In this document: one piece after another, positions 51,527 to 63,264 of the stretch
How the letters are laid out: every line of letters starts with the position of its first letter
Numbering within the stretch: position 1 is the first letter of the stretch
Origin: Cordylochernes scorpioides
Lineage: Eukaryota > Arthropoda > Arachnida > Pseudoscorpiones > Chernetidae
NCBI GenBank assembly: GCA_030710605.1
Contig: CP092874.1
Coordinates: 75,110,133-75,174,132, forward strand
Reading direction: 5' to 3'
DNA length: 64,000 bases
Made by a program: the position numbers and the translations under genes
The notes under the pieces: model-generated
What the model saw: only the letters and a program-made list of their open reading frames with translations
Database searches by the model: none
Told to the model about the DNA's origin: nothing

Positions 51527-51812
51527 ACACACTATTTATTTATTTGGTCTTATTACCTTGAGTTCTAATTGAAGTTCTACCAACCTTTTTGAATTGTGAA
51601 TTTTTACTAGGATCAAGTGGAATGGAAAAGACATCTCATGGTTGTGCAAATAAAAGTTGATGAATTGCTCCATCTGTCTGAATAAATATCGTTGATTATT
51701 CCAGAATTAACCAAATACTTTTCTAAACACTGTTATGTTTGTTATAGAATAGAACTTCTTTGACAAAGAGACCTAGTTACAGAGCCAAAGTATCCATTAG
51801 GAAGAAGTGTCC

Positions 51813-52127
51813 CTTTTTTTTTTTTGCTTATCCCTAGTACACGTGGTACATGCCATGATAATCATGGTGGGTAGAGGTTGACGACTGCTTTTACTGTAAG
51901 TGCACCACATGTCTACACATGTGAAAAGAAGCAGTTCAACTTTGTACTTACAAATATGCCAGAGCCCCGTTTGGTTACTTGCACTCACTGGTAGGGTTGG
52001 ACTTTTGCAAGAATCAGGGACCATTGGAGCATTTTTTTTTTAAATAATTTTTTGCCCAATGCGGGAATAGAACCCAGGTCGTAGCGGTCGAAAACCAACA
52101 GTTTAGACCATTCTTCCACCAACCCCC
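51813..52127 (-). mobile_element. SINE B (right copy) in a P2 element
   Basis: Mirror of 36323-36633, flanked by P2 halves (51757-51812 and 52128-52235). Confidence 0.8.
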
Positions 52128-52821
52128 TGGAGTCCTCTTTCTGGGGGTCTCTAATATGGTAATCTGGTGATGAAAACTGTTCTTTGTAGAGATAGGTGTC
52201 CTCTAGTATGAGTAGTGTCCTCTCATAGAGGTTCTAATATACCAGAGTTGCTCATGGACCCTGTTGCATATCTCTAAATTTGTTGTTTCCAGAGGGACTC
52301 TCTTGTTACCATTGCTAAACAACATATAGCATGCACCAGTTATATAGGATGGAGATATCTTGGTACTATATCCACAACCCATCTGGCTTTCACATGTAAA
52401 GTCACATGATATCTAAAGTGTGAACAGGATGTTAGACATTATAATTTAGAAGTTGTTTATTGGTAAAATCTCAGTTACCCGTATATGGAAAATGATAGCA
52501 ATGATTGGAATCTACTCAAGTCTGCTATTTAGACTCCATGGTTTATAAATACAGATCATCACACCCATACAATATATATATATACATTGCTGTATTATAC
52601 CAGTTTATAGGTCAGTGTTCCTCTGGTTAGGTGGGGACAGTTTATTTTTGGTACAAAGGGATAACAGTCTCATTGACTTCTGCCATTTCTTTTTTTCTTC
52701 AGAAGGTTCATTTTGAGAAGTTTGAAATGAAGGGACTTCAAGAAAATTTATCAATTTGGTTAGGGGTAGCTTCAAGTTATTTTTTTTTTGTTGTATGCAA
52801 ATAAATATTCTGGAATATGTA

Positions 52822-53870
52822 CGAGGGGTGTTCTTCTTTCCTGTGGAAATCATGAAGTGAGGGAGGGCTTCTATTGTGGAGAGAGGGGACATTATTAATG
52901 GTTAAAGATATAATTTTTTTTCCGCTCACAGAAAGAGTCGCTGGCATTTGTCCTATGGATGTGTACAGAGAGTGTGCATCAGATTCCAGTAAATTATAAA
53001 ATGACAGCCGCAATATTGCATTAAATTTGTTCAAATGCTTGGCAATACTCAATTGAAAGCTACTTGCAAGATTAAACAGGCTTTTGAGGACAATGCTGTG
53101 AGACACTTGCAGATAAAAAAGTGTTACCACCGAATCAAAGATGGTCACACATCAGTAGACGGCAAACCATCCATGTTCAGATAGACCCAGCCAAAATAAG
53201 AATGTCATTGAACAAATGCATATTTAGGTCATGAAGGACTGTCGTATCAGAGTCCAAGAGCTTGCAAATAGGGTAAGCATTAGAACGGTACATTCAATTT
53301 TGATAGAGGATTTAGGCATGAGGATACTGTCAGCAAAACTTGTACCAAAACTACTAGCAATAAAGCAAAAGCAACAACATCTAGAGGTCTCACAGGACAT
53401 GCTGAACAATGCAAATAGCAAACTCAACTTTTTGAAAACCAAGATTACTGGTGTTGGGGTTAGGTCCCAAAAACCAAGATACAGTCGTCACAGTTAAAAT
53501 ATCCGATATCACTGGATTTAAAAACAACAGGTCTGCATCAATGTCAAGTTGACCATTTTCTTTAACTTCCATCAGGAATACACACACAAGGCCAAAACAT
53601 CACAAAGGAATACTACCAGGAGGTTCTTTGTTGCGGCAAAACTTGAAAGTTCCATCATGATAACACATCTGCCAGAGACAACATTCCTGTGTGTGTGTGG
53701 CTCTCTATTTCCCTGACATTGCTCTCTGTGACTTTTGCCTATTTCCTGAGCTGTCACTGAAAGGAACCCATTTGGGGTCAAGAGAAGACCAATGGCCCTA
53801 CTGAGCATCATTCCAAAAGACACATTTCCTTTGTAAATCCAAATCAATAAATGAATTTCTGCTGACCAAA
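52822..53870 (+). pseudogene. Degenerate mariner-type relic (right copy)
   Basis: Starts CGAGGGGTGTTCTTCTTTCC next to TA; peptide VQELANRVSIRTVHSILIED at ~53250-53310. Mirror of 34571-35633 with the same lesions. Confidence 0.75.
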
Positions 53871-54352
53871 GGTTACATACTTTTGGTACAGACCACATAG
53901 ATCTTATTAAAGACAAAAATTCATAATACTTCTGATAATTTTCTTCCGTGTAAAGTAAAAATGTAAAATCAATGCCTTGTTATTATGGAGTTTTAAAAAA
54001 TACTTTCAAGACTTGATGAGTGTAGCCCTTTGGCTGGTTGACAGTGTTGATCAACCATCCTTTCTGCACAGACTTCTCTAGCTGTTGGTCAAATGTCTTC
54101 TTTGATGGCTTTACCCTGGAATAGTCCTCCCCTCTCTCCCATCTTGTAAGAGGGTATGACATTGCCCATCTTCTATTATCATCTTTCTTCCTTCTCTATC
54201 TTGAGAACATCAATTTCTACCCAAATAATCTTTTTCATTCTTTGCCAGCATCACAACTATAATGTTTTGTTTTTATAAGATAACAAAATTAATACCCCAA
54301 AAATCACTTACTTATTACATTCCTTAGATTTTCATTTTTTTTAAATGAATCT

Positions 54353-55992
54353 TCAAGGGAAATTTGCTTTTTCGGACAATTTAAATAAATCCTCTTCAAC
54401 ATTCAGTATTTTGTTGAAGGATTCACTCCAACCTAATTGAAGGAAAAATGTCTTCAAAGTTTGTGCACAGGATTTAGCTTCTTGTATGGAAACAGGTGCA
54501 GGTTCTTCTGAATCACTGCTGCTGGCGTTACTATCTGAATCTGCTGTGTATTTTCCTTCCGGTACAATTTGACCAGCAAGAACATCCCAATCAACAGGTT
54601 CTTCATGAAGATCTTTTTCTTGTTCCATTTGCTCTATGGCAAAAGATGGGCAGCCAAACATCTGCTGGCATATTGCTTCAACTTCCTGTAAATGGCTTTC
54701 ATCGTCCGATTCTGATAGTTTGACTTCATTTAATGATAATCCGCATTTAACAAAACATTTTTCTATTATACTTGAAGTCACTTCAAGCCAGGAATGTCTA
54801 GCCCATCCAATTGCATCCAATATTGTAAGAGTTTTCATAACATCGTGTCCTGTAAGTTGTGAATCCCTTGTTAGTTCACCTAACATATGTAAATATTGTC
54901 TTTTTCTAAAAAATAATTTAAAAGTTTGGATGATTCCACAATCTAATGGTTGTGCCAATGATGCCATATTTGGAGGTATAAATAAAAGTTTAATATTTTT
55001 TACATTTGGAATGTTTGAATGTGAGGTTGCATGGTCCAAAATTAATAAAATTTGTCTATTTTGGAACTCTAATTTATTATCTAGTTTTGTAATTAGATCT
55101 TCAAATATGTGGGAAGTCATCAATGCTTTTTTATTAGCAAAATAATTCACACCTAAGGTATTGATATCAATTTTATCAAAGCATTTAGGTTTAAGAGATT
55201 TACCTATGACAATTAGTGGCTCCTTTTCACCTTTTAAACTTGTTATCAAAACAAGGGTTAATCTTTCTTTGATTTGTTTTGTTCCAATTACATCTGGTCT
55301 TAAAAAAGTCCTTTTAGTGATAATTTTATAATACAAGCATGTTTCACCCAAGTTGTAAATATCTTCTGGTTGGTATTTACTGCAAATTTCTGGTAATCCA
55401 GTTTTCCAATCTTCAAACTTTCTTGATTTATTCCACCGGTATCACTAATGATAATGTCTGGACAGGTACTTTGGTCTGTTTCACCCATATTATAAACAAC
55501 TTCTGGTTGATAGATGTTGCTACATATTTCTGGAATTTCAGTTTTCCATTCAATACAATGTCCCTGATTTGCTTCATCATTCTCACCACTAAAAATGTCA
55601 GAGCGAAGATTATGGCGGTTTAAAAATGATCTTAGCCATCCAGTTGATGCTTTAAAATTATTCTTATTTAATTCTTTTGCAAATACAAGGGCTTGACTTT
55701 GTATAATGGGTCCGTTAACGGGAATATTTCTAGATCGCATTTCATTATACCATTTCCATACAAGGTTGTTTATTTCTTCATTTTCTGTTTTTATGATTCC
55801 GTATTTTCTTTTCATTGGTATATTTTCATTTATCATTTTTTTAATAGTGCTCGCATTTTTAATTATATATTGGATTTGCGTTTTACCTACTCCAAATTGT
55901 TTGGCAATGCTCCTTGCGCTACGGCCGCTTTCGTTTAATTTAATAACTTCTAGTTTTTGCTTCATATCTAGATGTTTTCTTTGAGTTGCCAT
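54353..55992 (-). pseudogene. Pogo/Tigger-like transposase, frameshifted right-arm copy
   Basis: Near-identical to 32471-34111, but a T-run in the codons after INQES is one base shorter (around 55413-55421), splitting the frame into 230 and 332 codons. It shares the NLGETC change at the first catalytic site and the internal duplication, so those predate the two arms. Confidence 0.92.
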
Positions 55993-57083
55993 ATTTAAGA
56001 GTGTGTAAAAAAATAATTAAATAATATGTTGAAAAATCAGTATATTGCAAAAAGCTTAATTAGATTAAAACAAGACGCTTAAACCCAAACGATTAATTAT
56101 TTTTAAAAGTTATGAATTGAAAATATTTACGTATTCCTTTAAAAATGGGTGCTCCAAAACATCTATCAAAGAAAAATAATGTTATAAATATTTTTTATAT
56201 TCTGTTTTTGTTTTAATAATAAAATCGTAACTAAACCTGATCGAAATTGAGAAATCTTTGTAATGAAACTTTTAGCTTTGTGAATCAATTTTAGTGGTTG
56301 ATCGTCGAATTTTAGACAAGGTTAGGGCATTTTTAAAAAGGGTATAAGGGATTGAGCCTTCTAAAGAGAGTATCGATTGGTACGCAACTGAACTTCTGTT
56401 TTCGTAGCAATGAAAATTGGACCATTTTATGAGAAATACAAAATAAAGTTTCAATAAAAGTATCCTACCTGGCTAGCTACACAATATCCCATCTTTCTGG
56501 CAATATATAAATACTGAGGCGAAAAAATGACACGTCTTTAGATTGAAACTATCTCTTTCATGCCGAAAAGTGAAAATTTCAGAAGTGGCTCTTTTATTTT
56601 CTATCTTTCAGTCAACTCATGCGCGCCCATTTCCCTTCTTTTGACATTTTGGCAATAGAATGGCGAAGCATGTCTAATACCTTCGCACGCTTATCTTGTG
56701 TTTGCATATGTTGGAAAAGAAGGAGTTCGAAGCAGCCAATGGGAGGCCGACGGAGGGGGCTACGGGATGCAGCGGCTGAAATGAGGAACAAGGAAAGAAG
56801 AACTTGAAAACAACTTTGGAACGCGAGAATTTGCCCTGATCCCCGATTCTTTTAGTGTAAATATTTAAATATATAATCAATTAAATAATGCTTTACTTAT
56901 TTTCTTAATTTATAATAAATATAAATTTCCCTCCTGTTTTCGTCGTACATTTAAAAAATGTTATAAACAGCGACACCACAATTTTGAACCTTCAACCCCG
57001 CCGACCAAGAATAGAGGTGAGTGACTCCCTCTATAGAACTTAGATCGTCGTCACAACACAGAGTGGCGGTGAAATCGCAATAG

Positions 57084-58372
57084 CGTTAATTTCCAGGACT
57101 GCTTTGTATCTTTGAAAAATAAAACAAATAAAAAAACTAATTTAATATTTTTCAAAATATGCCCCTCCTGCCTCAATATACCTGTTACATCTTTTTTTCC
57201 AATTGTCGAAGCAGGAGGTAAAATCACTTTTTGAGAGGTTCCTCAAGGTTGCTTTCGATTCAGCTTGTATCATATCAACGTTGTCAAATTTCCTTCTTTT
57301 TAACTTCATTTTCAATTTAGGATAGAGGAAAAAGTCATTGGGGGCTAAGTCTGGGGAATAGGGTGGATGAGGGATCTGTATGGTTGAATGCTTGGCCAAG
57401 AACTGCAAAACAATATGGGCTGTGTGTGGCCGCGCATTATCGACGTGAAGTATCCAGTCATTGTTTTGCCATCTTTCAGGTCTTTTAAGGCGCACTGCCT
57501 CCCTTCAGCGCCTCATTATCCCCAAATAAACCTCTTGATTAATTGTACGCCCGAAAGGAATAAATTCATGGTGAACCAAACCATTAATATAAAAAAATGT
57601 AACAAGCAATGTCTCGACTTTGGATTTTGTAAATTTTGCCTTTTTGGGTTTCGGTTCTCCTCTTTCAATCCATTGGCTGGATTGTCGGTCATACTGATAC
57701 AACCATGTCTCATCCCTGGTAATGATTTTTTGCATCCATTCTGGATCGGGTCCGAGTCATTTCAACCATGTTTTTGCAGACATCCATTCTAACCTCCTTT
57801 TGTTCCTCTGTTAGAATCAGGGAACAAATTTTGAAGACGTCTGATCATGTCCAAATCTTTTGTTACTATTTGATGACACAGTCCTACAGATAGACCAGTC
57901 TCTGAAGATAAGTCTTTAATAGAAATTCTTCTGTTAGATTTAATTAATTCCTTTATTTTGAGCTTGTTTTCCTGCAACATGATGATCTTGGACGCCCAGT
58001 ATGCTGATCATCGTTTACCTTTTCCTGACCTTTTTGGAAGCGTGAAAACCATTCAAAAGTTCTTGAACGGACAAAGCTGCATCGCCAAAAGCTTCTTTAA
58101 TCAATTCATACGTCTCAGTAGCACTTTTTTCAATTAAATGCAGATTCTCTGCTCTTCGAAAATGGCCATTTTAAAATTAGAAATGCGAATCTTACAAGGA
58201 AGTTGTTTTGTTCTATTTTTAGATCGGCGCGGGCCCCAAGAACGAGACTTGTGCTTTCAGTCAGGTGTGGTCGAATGTCCAATATTTAACTCTGTATAAA
58301 AATTTTTTTCTTTAGCTTTTTTTATTTATTTTATTTTTTAACCAGTCCTGGAAATTAACGAACGCACCTTGT
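57084..58372 (-). mobile_element. Mariner transposon, right arm only
   Basis: Inverted ends CGTTAATTTCCAGGACTG (57084) and its complement (58343-58360); the right side extends ~12 nt to a TA. The transposase reads on the minus strand. The left arm lacks it; the junction of arm homology is at 57081. Confidence 0.88.
57142..58169 (-). pseudogene. Mariner transposase pseudogene (D-D34-D)
   Basis: Pieces in order on the minus strand: an N-terminal EEQR...KSATETYELIKEAF HTH (58169-58040, frameshifted), second HTH (57980-57789, IKDLSSETGLSVGLCHQIVT), first Asp ITRDETWLYQYD (57735-57505), then HVDNARPH and YSPDLAPNDFFLYPKLK (57495-57142) with 34 residues between the last two Asp. At least three frame breaks. 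Confidence 0.88.
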
Positions 58373-58880
58373 ATACCATCTTCATCTAATGACGCTTAAG
58401 ATTGGCGTCCTCAATTATTTTTGGCCTTCCGAGCGCTCCTTGTCCTTTTTAACAGTAGCTGGCACACCTACACTTTATCATAATTAATTATTTAAAAAAA
58501 ATTGTTAATTGCTAAATAATTATTAATCAGTGAGAATGTTATTATCACTGATACTACTCTGAGGAGTTGCAGATTGTTTTTGGTAAAAATGGACGTTAAC
58601 TTATAACCAAGTGTAATATGTTGTGTGTGTCTGGTATATAAATAGATACATTTTTCTTTTAAACTTCCCAATTACCACTTGCTGATTAATAAACAAAACA
58701 CAAGAACCTTACACCTTAGGTTACCACACTTCAGAAAAAATTAAAACCAATCTTCACAGGTAGTTTTCAATGGTGAATGTTCTATGTAAGCCTCTTCAAG
58801 TAAATCATGTGTTTCAGCCGCATTTTTTTTTCAAGTTAAAGCAAATAGCGAAGCTTCCCGTATATGCTCTTCATTTGGTA
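58373..58880. other. Right-arm-specific sequence, nothing recognised
   Basis: AT-rich, non-coding, lies between the mariner and the minisatellite-bearing repeat. Confidence 0.35.
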
Positions 58881-59570
58881 TTGTTAGGACACCTCGTGAC
58901 CACAGTATGCCAAATTCACCTAGAACCCCACCTAACCTAACCATGTCCCACCTTTCCTCATCCAAACTTCTACTGACTGGACTCAGACGCCCCTTCCCTG
59001 TGGTGGATGACCTGACCCACCAGCACCAAGCAAGAATCCAAGATGGAGTCAGACACCCCTTCCCTATGGTCAAGGCACCTGACCTGTGGTGGATGACCTG
59101 ACCCACCAGCACCAAGCAAGAGTCCAAGATGGACTCAGACACCCCTTCCCTATGGTCAAATCACCTGACCTGTGGTGGATGACCTGACCCACCAGCACCA
59201 AGCAAGAGTCCAAGATGGACTCAGACACCCCTTCCCTATGGTCAAGGCACCTGACCTGTGGTGGATGACCTGACCCACCAGCACCAAGCAAGAGTCCAAG
59301 ATGGACTCAGACACCCCTTCCCTATGGTCAAATCACCTGACCTGTGGTGAATGACCTGACCCACCAGCACCAAGCAAGAGTCTAAGATGGACTCGGAAAC
59401 CTCTTCCCTATGGTCAAGTCACCTGACCTGTAGTGGATGACCTGACCCCACCAGCACTAAGCCAGTCTCCAGCATGCCTATCACTATGGGTAAGCCACAG
59501 ACTCATGGTGGATGAAATCACCATCTTAAGGCAGAACACCAGCTCCAAACCTTCCCCAAGCTGACCCCAA
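58881..59570 (+). repeat. Dispersed repeat with expanded 86-bp minisatellite
   Basis: 86-bp unit (…GATGGACTCAGACACC…GACCTGACCCACCAGCACC…). The GATGG landmark recurs at 59042, 59128, 59214, 59300 and 59386, i.e. exactly 86 bp apart. About 5-6 units in 58957-59495. Its flanks (GTTAGGACACC start, AGGCAGAACACC end) match the single-unit repeat at 61065-61400, so the array arose by expansion within a dispersed repeat. Small open frames here only reflect the periodicity. Confidence 0.88.
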
Positions 59571-59787
59571 GTTCATTGTATTTTAAAAATTATTTTAATA
59601 CTTTTTAAGTCTTATTTATTTTTTTGCAAATTTTCTTTTTATTATTTTAAATTTATTTCATTATTTTTTTAAAAAAATATATTTTATTATTTTTTCACAG
59701 AGAGAGAAGGGTGATGATAAACACTGGGGCAAGGAAGCAGGATGTGGACATTAGTTGGATTTTTTTTCCCTGTATTATTATAAAAGA

Positions 59788-60303
59788 TTTAATAAATCAC
59801 ACCTGCAGCAGTAGTGGATGCCTTTAATACAATAAAAATACTTTGTTATTTAAAAGACATTTCAGAGGAAGAAAGACATGCATGTCTTTTAAAAATAGAC
59901 CATCTGGAATATATCCTGAATAGGATTTCAGTGCAAAAACACATATATAAAGGAATGTTTTAAAAGATCTTCAGGATTCTTTTAAAATAATATTTTTAAA
60001 TTTTCTTTTTATTATCCATATTTATTTCCTTTGAACTACTATATTCTTCAATTAGAATAAAATATTATTTGTAATTATTTATGTTTTGAAAATATGTATT
60101 AATGCTATTTTGTCCCTTATACTAAAAGTTAATTATGAAAAAAATAAAAATAAAATAAATACAAAAAGTACATGCACAATGGTGTCAATTAATATCATTA
60201 ATTTATGTTAAAAAGCTATTTTTAAAAAATATTATTTTGGCGAGTCAGATGATTAGCTAATCATCTAACTTTAATTCAACTGAAAGCTCTGATCCCTTGG
60301 GGT
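59788..60303 (+). mobile_element. P1 fragment
   Basis: CACACCTGCAGCAGTAGTGG... to AACTGAAAGCTCTGATCCCT, homologous to 1430-1895 of the P1 element; both terminal repeats are missing. Confidence 0.75.
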
Positions 60304-61060
60304 GTTAACAGCAACGAAAAAATTATAAATCATCACAATTTTATCAGTATAAAACTGGACATTTTTGTTAGAAAAAGTTTTTATTTGTAATATGTGTTGG
60401 TTTTGACATTTTTATACTCTCTCCCATATAAGGAGAGCAAAAGAGAATATTTAAAACCTATTTATAATATTATATGAAAATAATTATAGCTATATATATA
60501 CTTTATATACCATATAACCATGTAAATTGAATTTATTTCTCGCTCTTTTCCAACTCCATTTCTATATATCTCTCAGGATAATCTGTGTACAAGACTAGAA
60601 GTATTAATAAAGGCGTTGATTATATTGTGATTGGTTATTGTTGACAAGTATTCAATCTGTAAAAAAACAATGTTTGACATGAATGTTGACTACCTGTGTC
60701 GCTAGTGCCATCTATGTGTGAAACCCTGAAGCCTATAAGCGCACTGTATCAGCACTCTCAATTAATATACATTAAATATGGCCAAAACTGATTTTGACTG
60801 CTTGGCGACAGCAAAATGACAGCTATTCAGCTCTAATGAACTCATGTGCCTATGGAACTAGTTCCAAGACAAACTGTTTATTGAAGGCATCAGGACAGTA
60901 GTCTTTAGGCAAGAAGACCACTATGGTATGTACTTATTTCACTCCTTTTACAAAAAGCCCACATTAACAGGTGCCATATTTATTATACTTGGACCCAGGA
61001 TCAAAGGTCCATGTTATTTTCTATAAGTAATCAAGACATTGATTTTCAATGAGTGCTTAA
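60304..61060. other. Right-arm-specific sequence, nothing recognised
   Basis: Mixed AT-rich sequence. GTGCCATCTATGTGTG (~60709) resembles the tail of the hairpin elements at 18.1-19.5 kb, and an AATAAA is near 60606. No gene seen. Confidence 0.35.
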
Positions 61061-61064
61061 CAGT

Positions 61065-61560
61065 GTTAGGACACCTTCGTGACCTTTGTACAGTAGTGTG
61101 CAACGATTCAACAAAAACCCTACCTAACATGTCCCAACCATCCCCCAAAGCTGCAAAGCTCTGGTGACTGCGAGGGGTAGATGGAGACTGAAGCCTTGAT
61201 AGTACCAAGCCAGAGCCTAGGATGGACTCAAAGGCCCCTTCCCTGCGGTTGAGCCTTATGACTTATGGTGACTGACTTGACCCCATCAAAACCAAGCCAG
61301 ACTCCAGCATGGACTATACGTAAATGTTCCATTTCTCTGGGAAAGCCAAGACTCATGGTGGCTGATAACATCATCATCTCAGGCAGAACACCAAGTTCTA
61401 CCATGTCTATCTTTGTTTGCTTTTTTAAAGAATCAAAAATTTTTATTTATCATTTTTATTAATACATTAAAAAAAATTATTCATATTTTAATTTTTGAAA
61501 TAACTTTTTTTTTCCATAGAGAGGGGTGATGTTAGTTTTGTGGGTGAATTTGTCAACACT
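61065..61560 (+). repeat. Dispersed repeat (single-unit form)
   Basis: Homologue of 58881-59570 without the tandem expansion; also present in the left arm at ~19900-20289 in reverse complement. Confidence 0.75.
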
Positions 61561-61879
61561 GGGGCAATTAAAAGCTGGATTATTTTGGTTATTTTTAGAG
61601 GAGATGGAGGATTTTTGATTTTGAGATCAAAGAGAAAAAAAAGGCTTGAGCAGAGGAGTTGAAAAACAGCGAGAGAGTAGCACGGCAGTCATATTTTTCA
61701 ATCATGGACATTGCCTGATGATTATTAAAGGTATGTGGGTTGGATGGGTGTTTTTTTTCATGGGCATAGTCATTTTTGTGTAAACTTTTAATTCTCCCAA
61801 TATTCCTTATATATTTTTAAAATTTAAATCCGTTTGGTGTTTATATATACTTTTATTATGATGCACTAGCGCGCCATCT

Positions 61880-62000
61880 GTTATGAAAATTCGAAACTAT
61901 TTTAGACGCGTAAGATTCTTTTTTGAAAGGGCAGTAGAAATTGTTTAATTTCAAAAAAAAGAATCTTACGCGTCTAAAATAGTTTTGAATTTTCATATAT
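61880..62000. mobile_element. Hairpin element (right copy of 19422-19540)
   Basis: ATGAAAATTCGAAACTATTT arms inverted around AAATTGTTTAATTTC; tail GATGCACTAGCGCGCCATCT on the left side here. Confidence 0.65.
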
Positions 62001-62289
62001 ATATTTAGGTACACTTTAATTCCAGCAGCTTAGGAAATATCTAATTTTCATATGGATTGAGTTAATCGTGGAAACTCGATGACTTAAGAATGAGTTTAGA
62101 TAAATGAGAGATGAATCCTCGTGTCTGGTTGAATTCTATCCCCCAAGATGGTTATAGTCTTTCTGATAGCGATAATTTGACTAAGAATTTTGAGGTCCAA
62201 GGTCGGGGCGTACTCCGCACTGGGAAGATACAGACTCTCTGAGGATCAGATCGAGTCCGTTCTCATTTGTATAGAAAGTCTACACCCCA

Positions 62290-62395
62290 TTCCATCAGGA
62301 CCTTTGGGAGAGGACGCTGCTTATCATAACAACAGCTCGAGGAGCATGAACTCATGGATTTTTTGTAATCTTTACACAAGGGGATAAGAAACAAC
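62290..62395 (+). mobile_element. Non-LTR 3' end (right copy)
   Basis: Mirror of 19009-19115: CACAAGGGGATAAGAAACAA-CAA. Confidence 0.62.
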
Positions 62396-62416
62396 AACCA
62401 ACAACATATAGAAAGT

Positions 62417-62590
62417 TGTTAATGGCCTTTGATCAGCAGACGAACTTAAGTCAACAGGGTGAAGTCTCATCTGCATAGGCAACTAGTAAATTCTCTTATG
62501 GAGGATGACGAGGTCGATGACATTCCACAGAAATGGACATAGTACTGAACCTTGGGGGAGAGTGCCAAGCTGAGAATGTGAAGGCTGTTG
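62417..62590 (-). pseudogene. Non-LTR RT fragment (right copy)
   Basis: Mirror of 18825-18990; the minus strand encodes the LPQGSVL block. Confidence 0.6.
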
Positions 62591-62869
62591 CTGTACATAC
62601 GGAGAAAAACACCTTCTGTTTAAAAAAAAACTTTGCACATAACAGATCAGTGAATGGAGAAAATGGTAATTATGGTTATAAAAACTGTCCTGTGTAGAGG
62701 TGTCCTCTCATGGAGGATCTACTGTAATAGAAGACAAAACACCAAGTAAAGCCTCTCAGGAGAAACTGATAACCTAACACTTATCTCTTCTTGAGGTGCT
62801 CTTCATTAGAGGATAGGTTCAGGTCATTTAGTTCACCAAGGTATTCCTGCTCAACATTGCTAAAACTTT

Positions 62870-63262
62870 AACACAAAGCAATAACGTTGCCATCTATTAC
62901 ATATAAAATAAAAGGATTTAAAAGCGCGAATGTTTCTTTTATACATAAAACGAACTTCTACTGTCCCTTACTGCGATGAAAAAATATATACTGTCCTATA
63001 AGCTTATGTCCATAGTTTACTAGAAACCATTTCTATGATTCCATCCTTTAGTGTAGCATATAAAGCAGAATGATCCCAATACAGTATTAGAGCTCTGAGA
63101 AGCGGTCTGGTGGATATTAAATTGGCGAAACCGCTGGGAGGGTTCACCACTGATGAGCCAAGCCCTCCCAATATATTTTTTTCATCGCTAGTAAGGACAG
63201 TAGAAGTTCGTTTTGTGTATAAAAGAAACATTCGCGTTTTTAAATCCTTTTATTTTATATTG
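62870..63262. mobile_element. Hairpin retroposon (right copy of 18147-18529)
   Basis: Arms ATAAAATAAAAGGATTTAAA and complement around the CCTCCCAGCGGTTTCGCC-type centre. Flanked by ATTGCTAAAACTTT duplications. Confidence 0.72.
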
Positions 63263-63264
63263 CT

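Noticed and set aside
36889-51560. CRISPR-like array from regularly repeated AATAAATAGTGTGTGACG units
   Set aside because: Units occur in both orientations, with target duplications and eukaryotic context; no regular spacers.
58831-59291. Overlapping 64-103-codon frames on both strands
   Set aside because: Generated by the periodic 86-bp minisatellite; no homology and no unit-independent structure.
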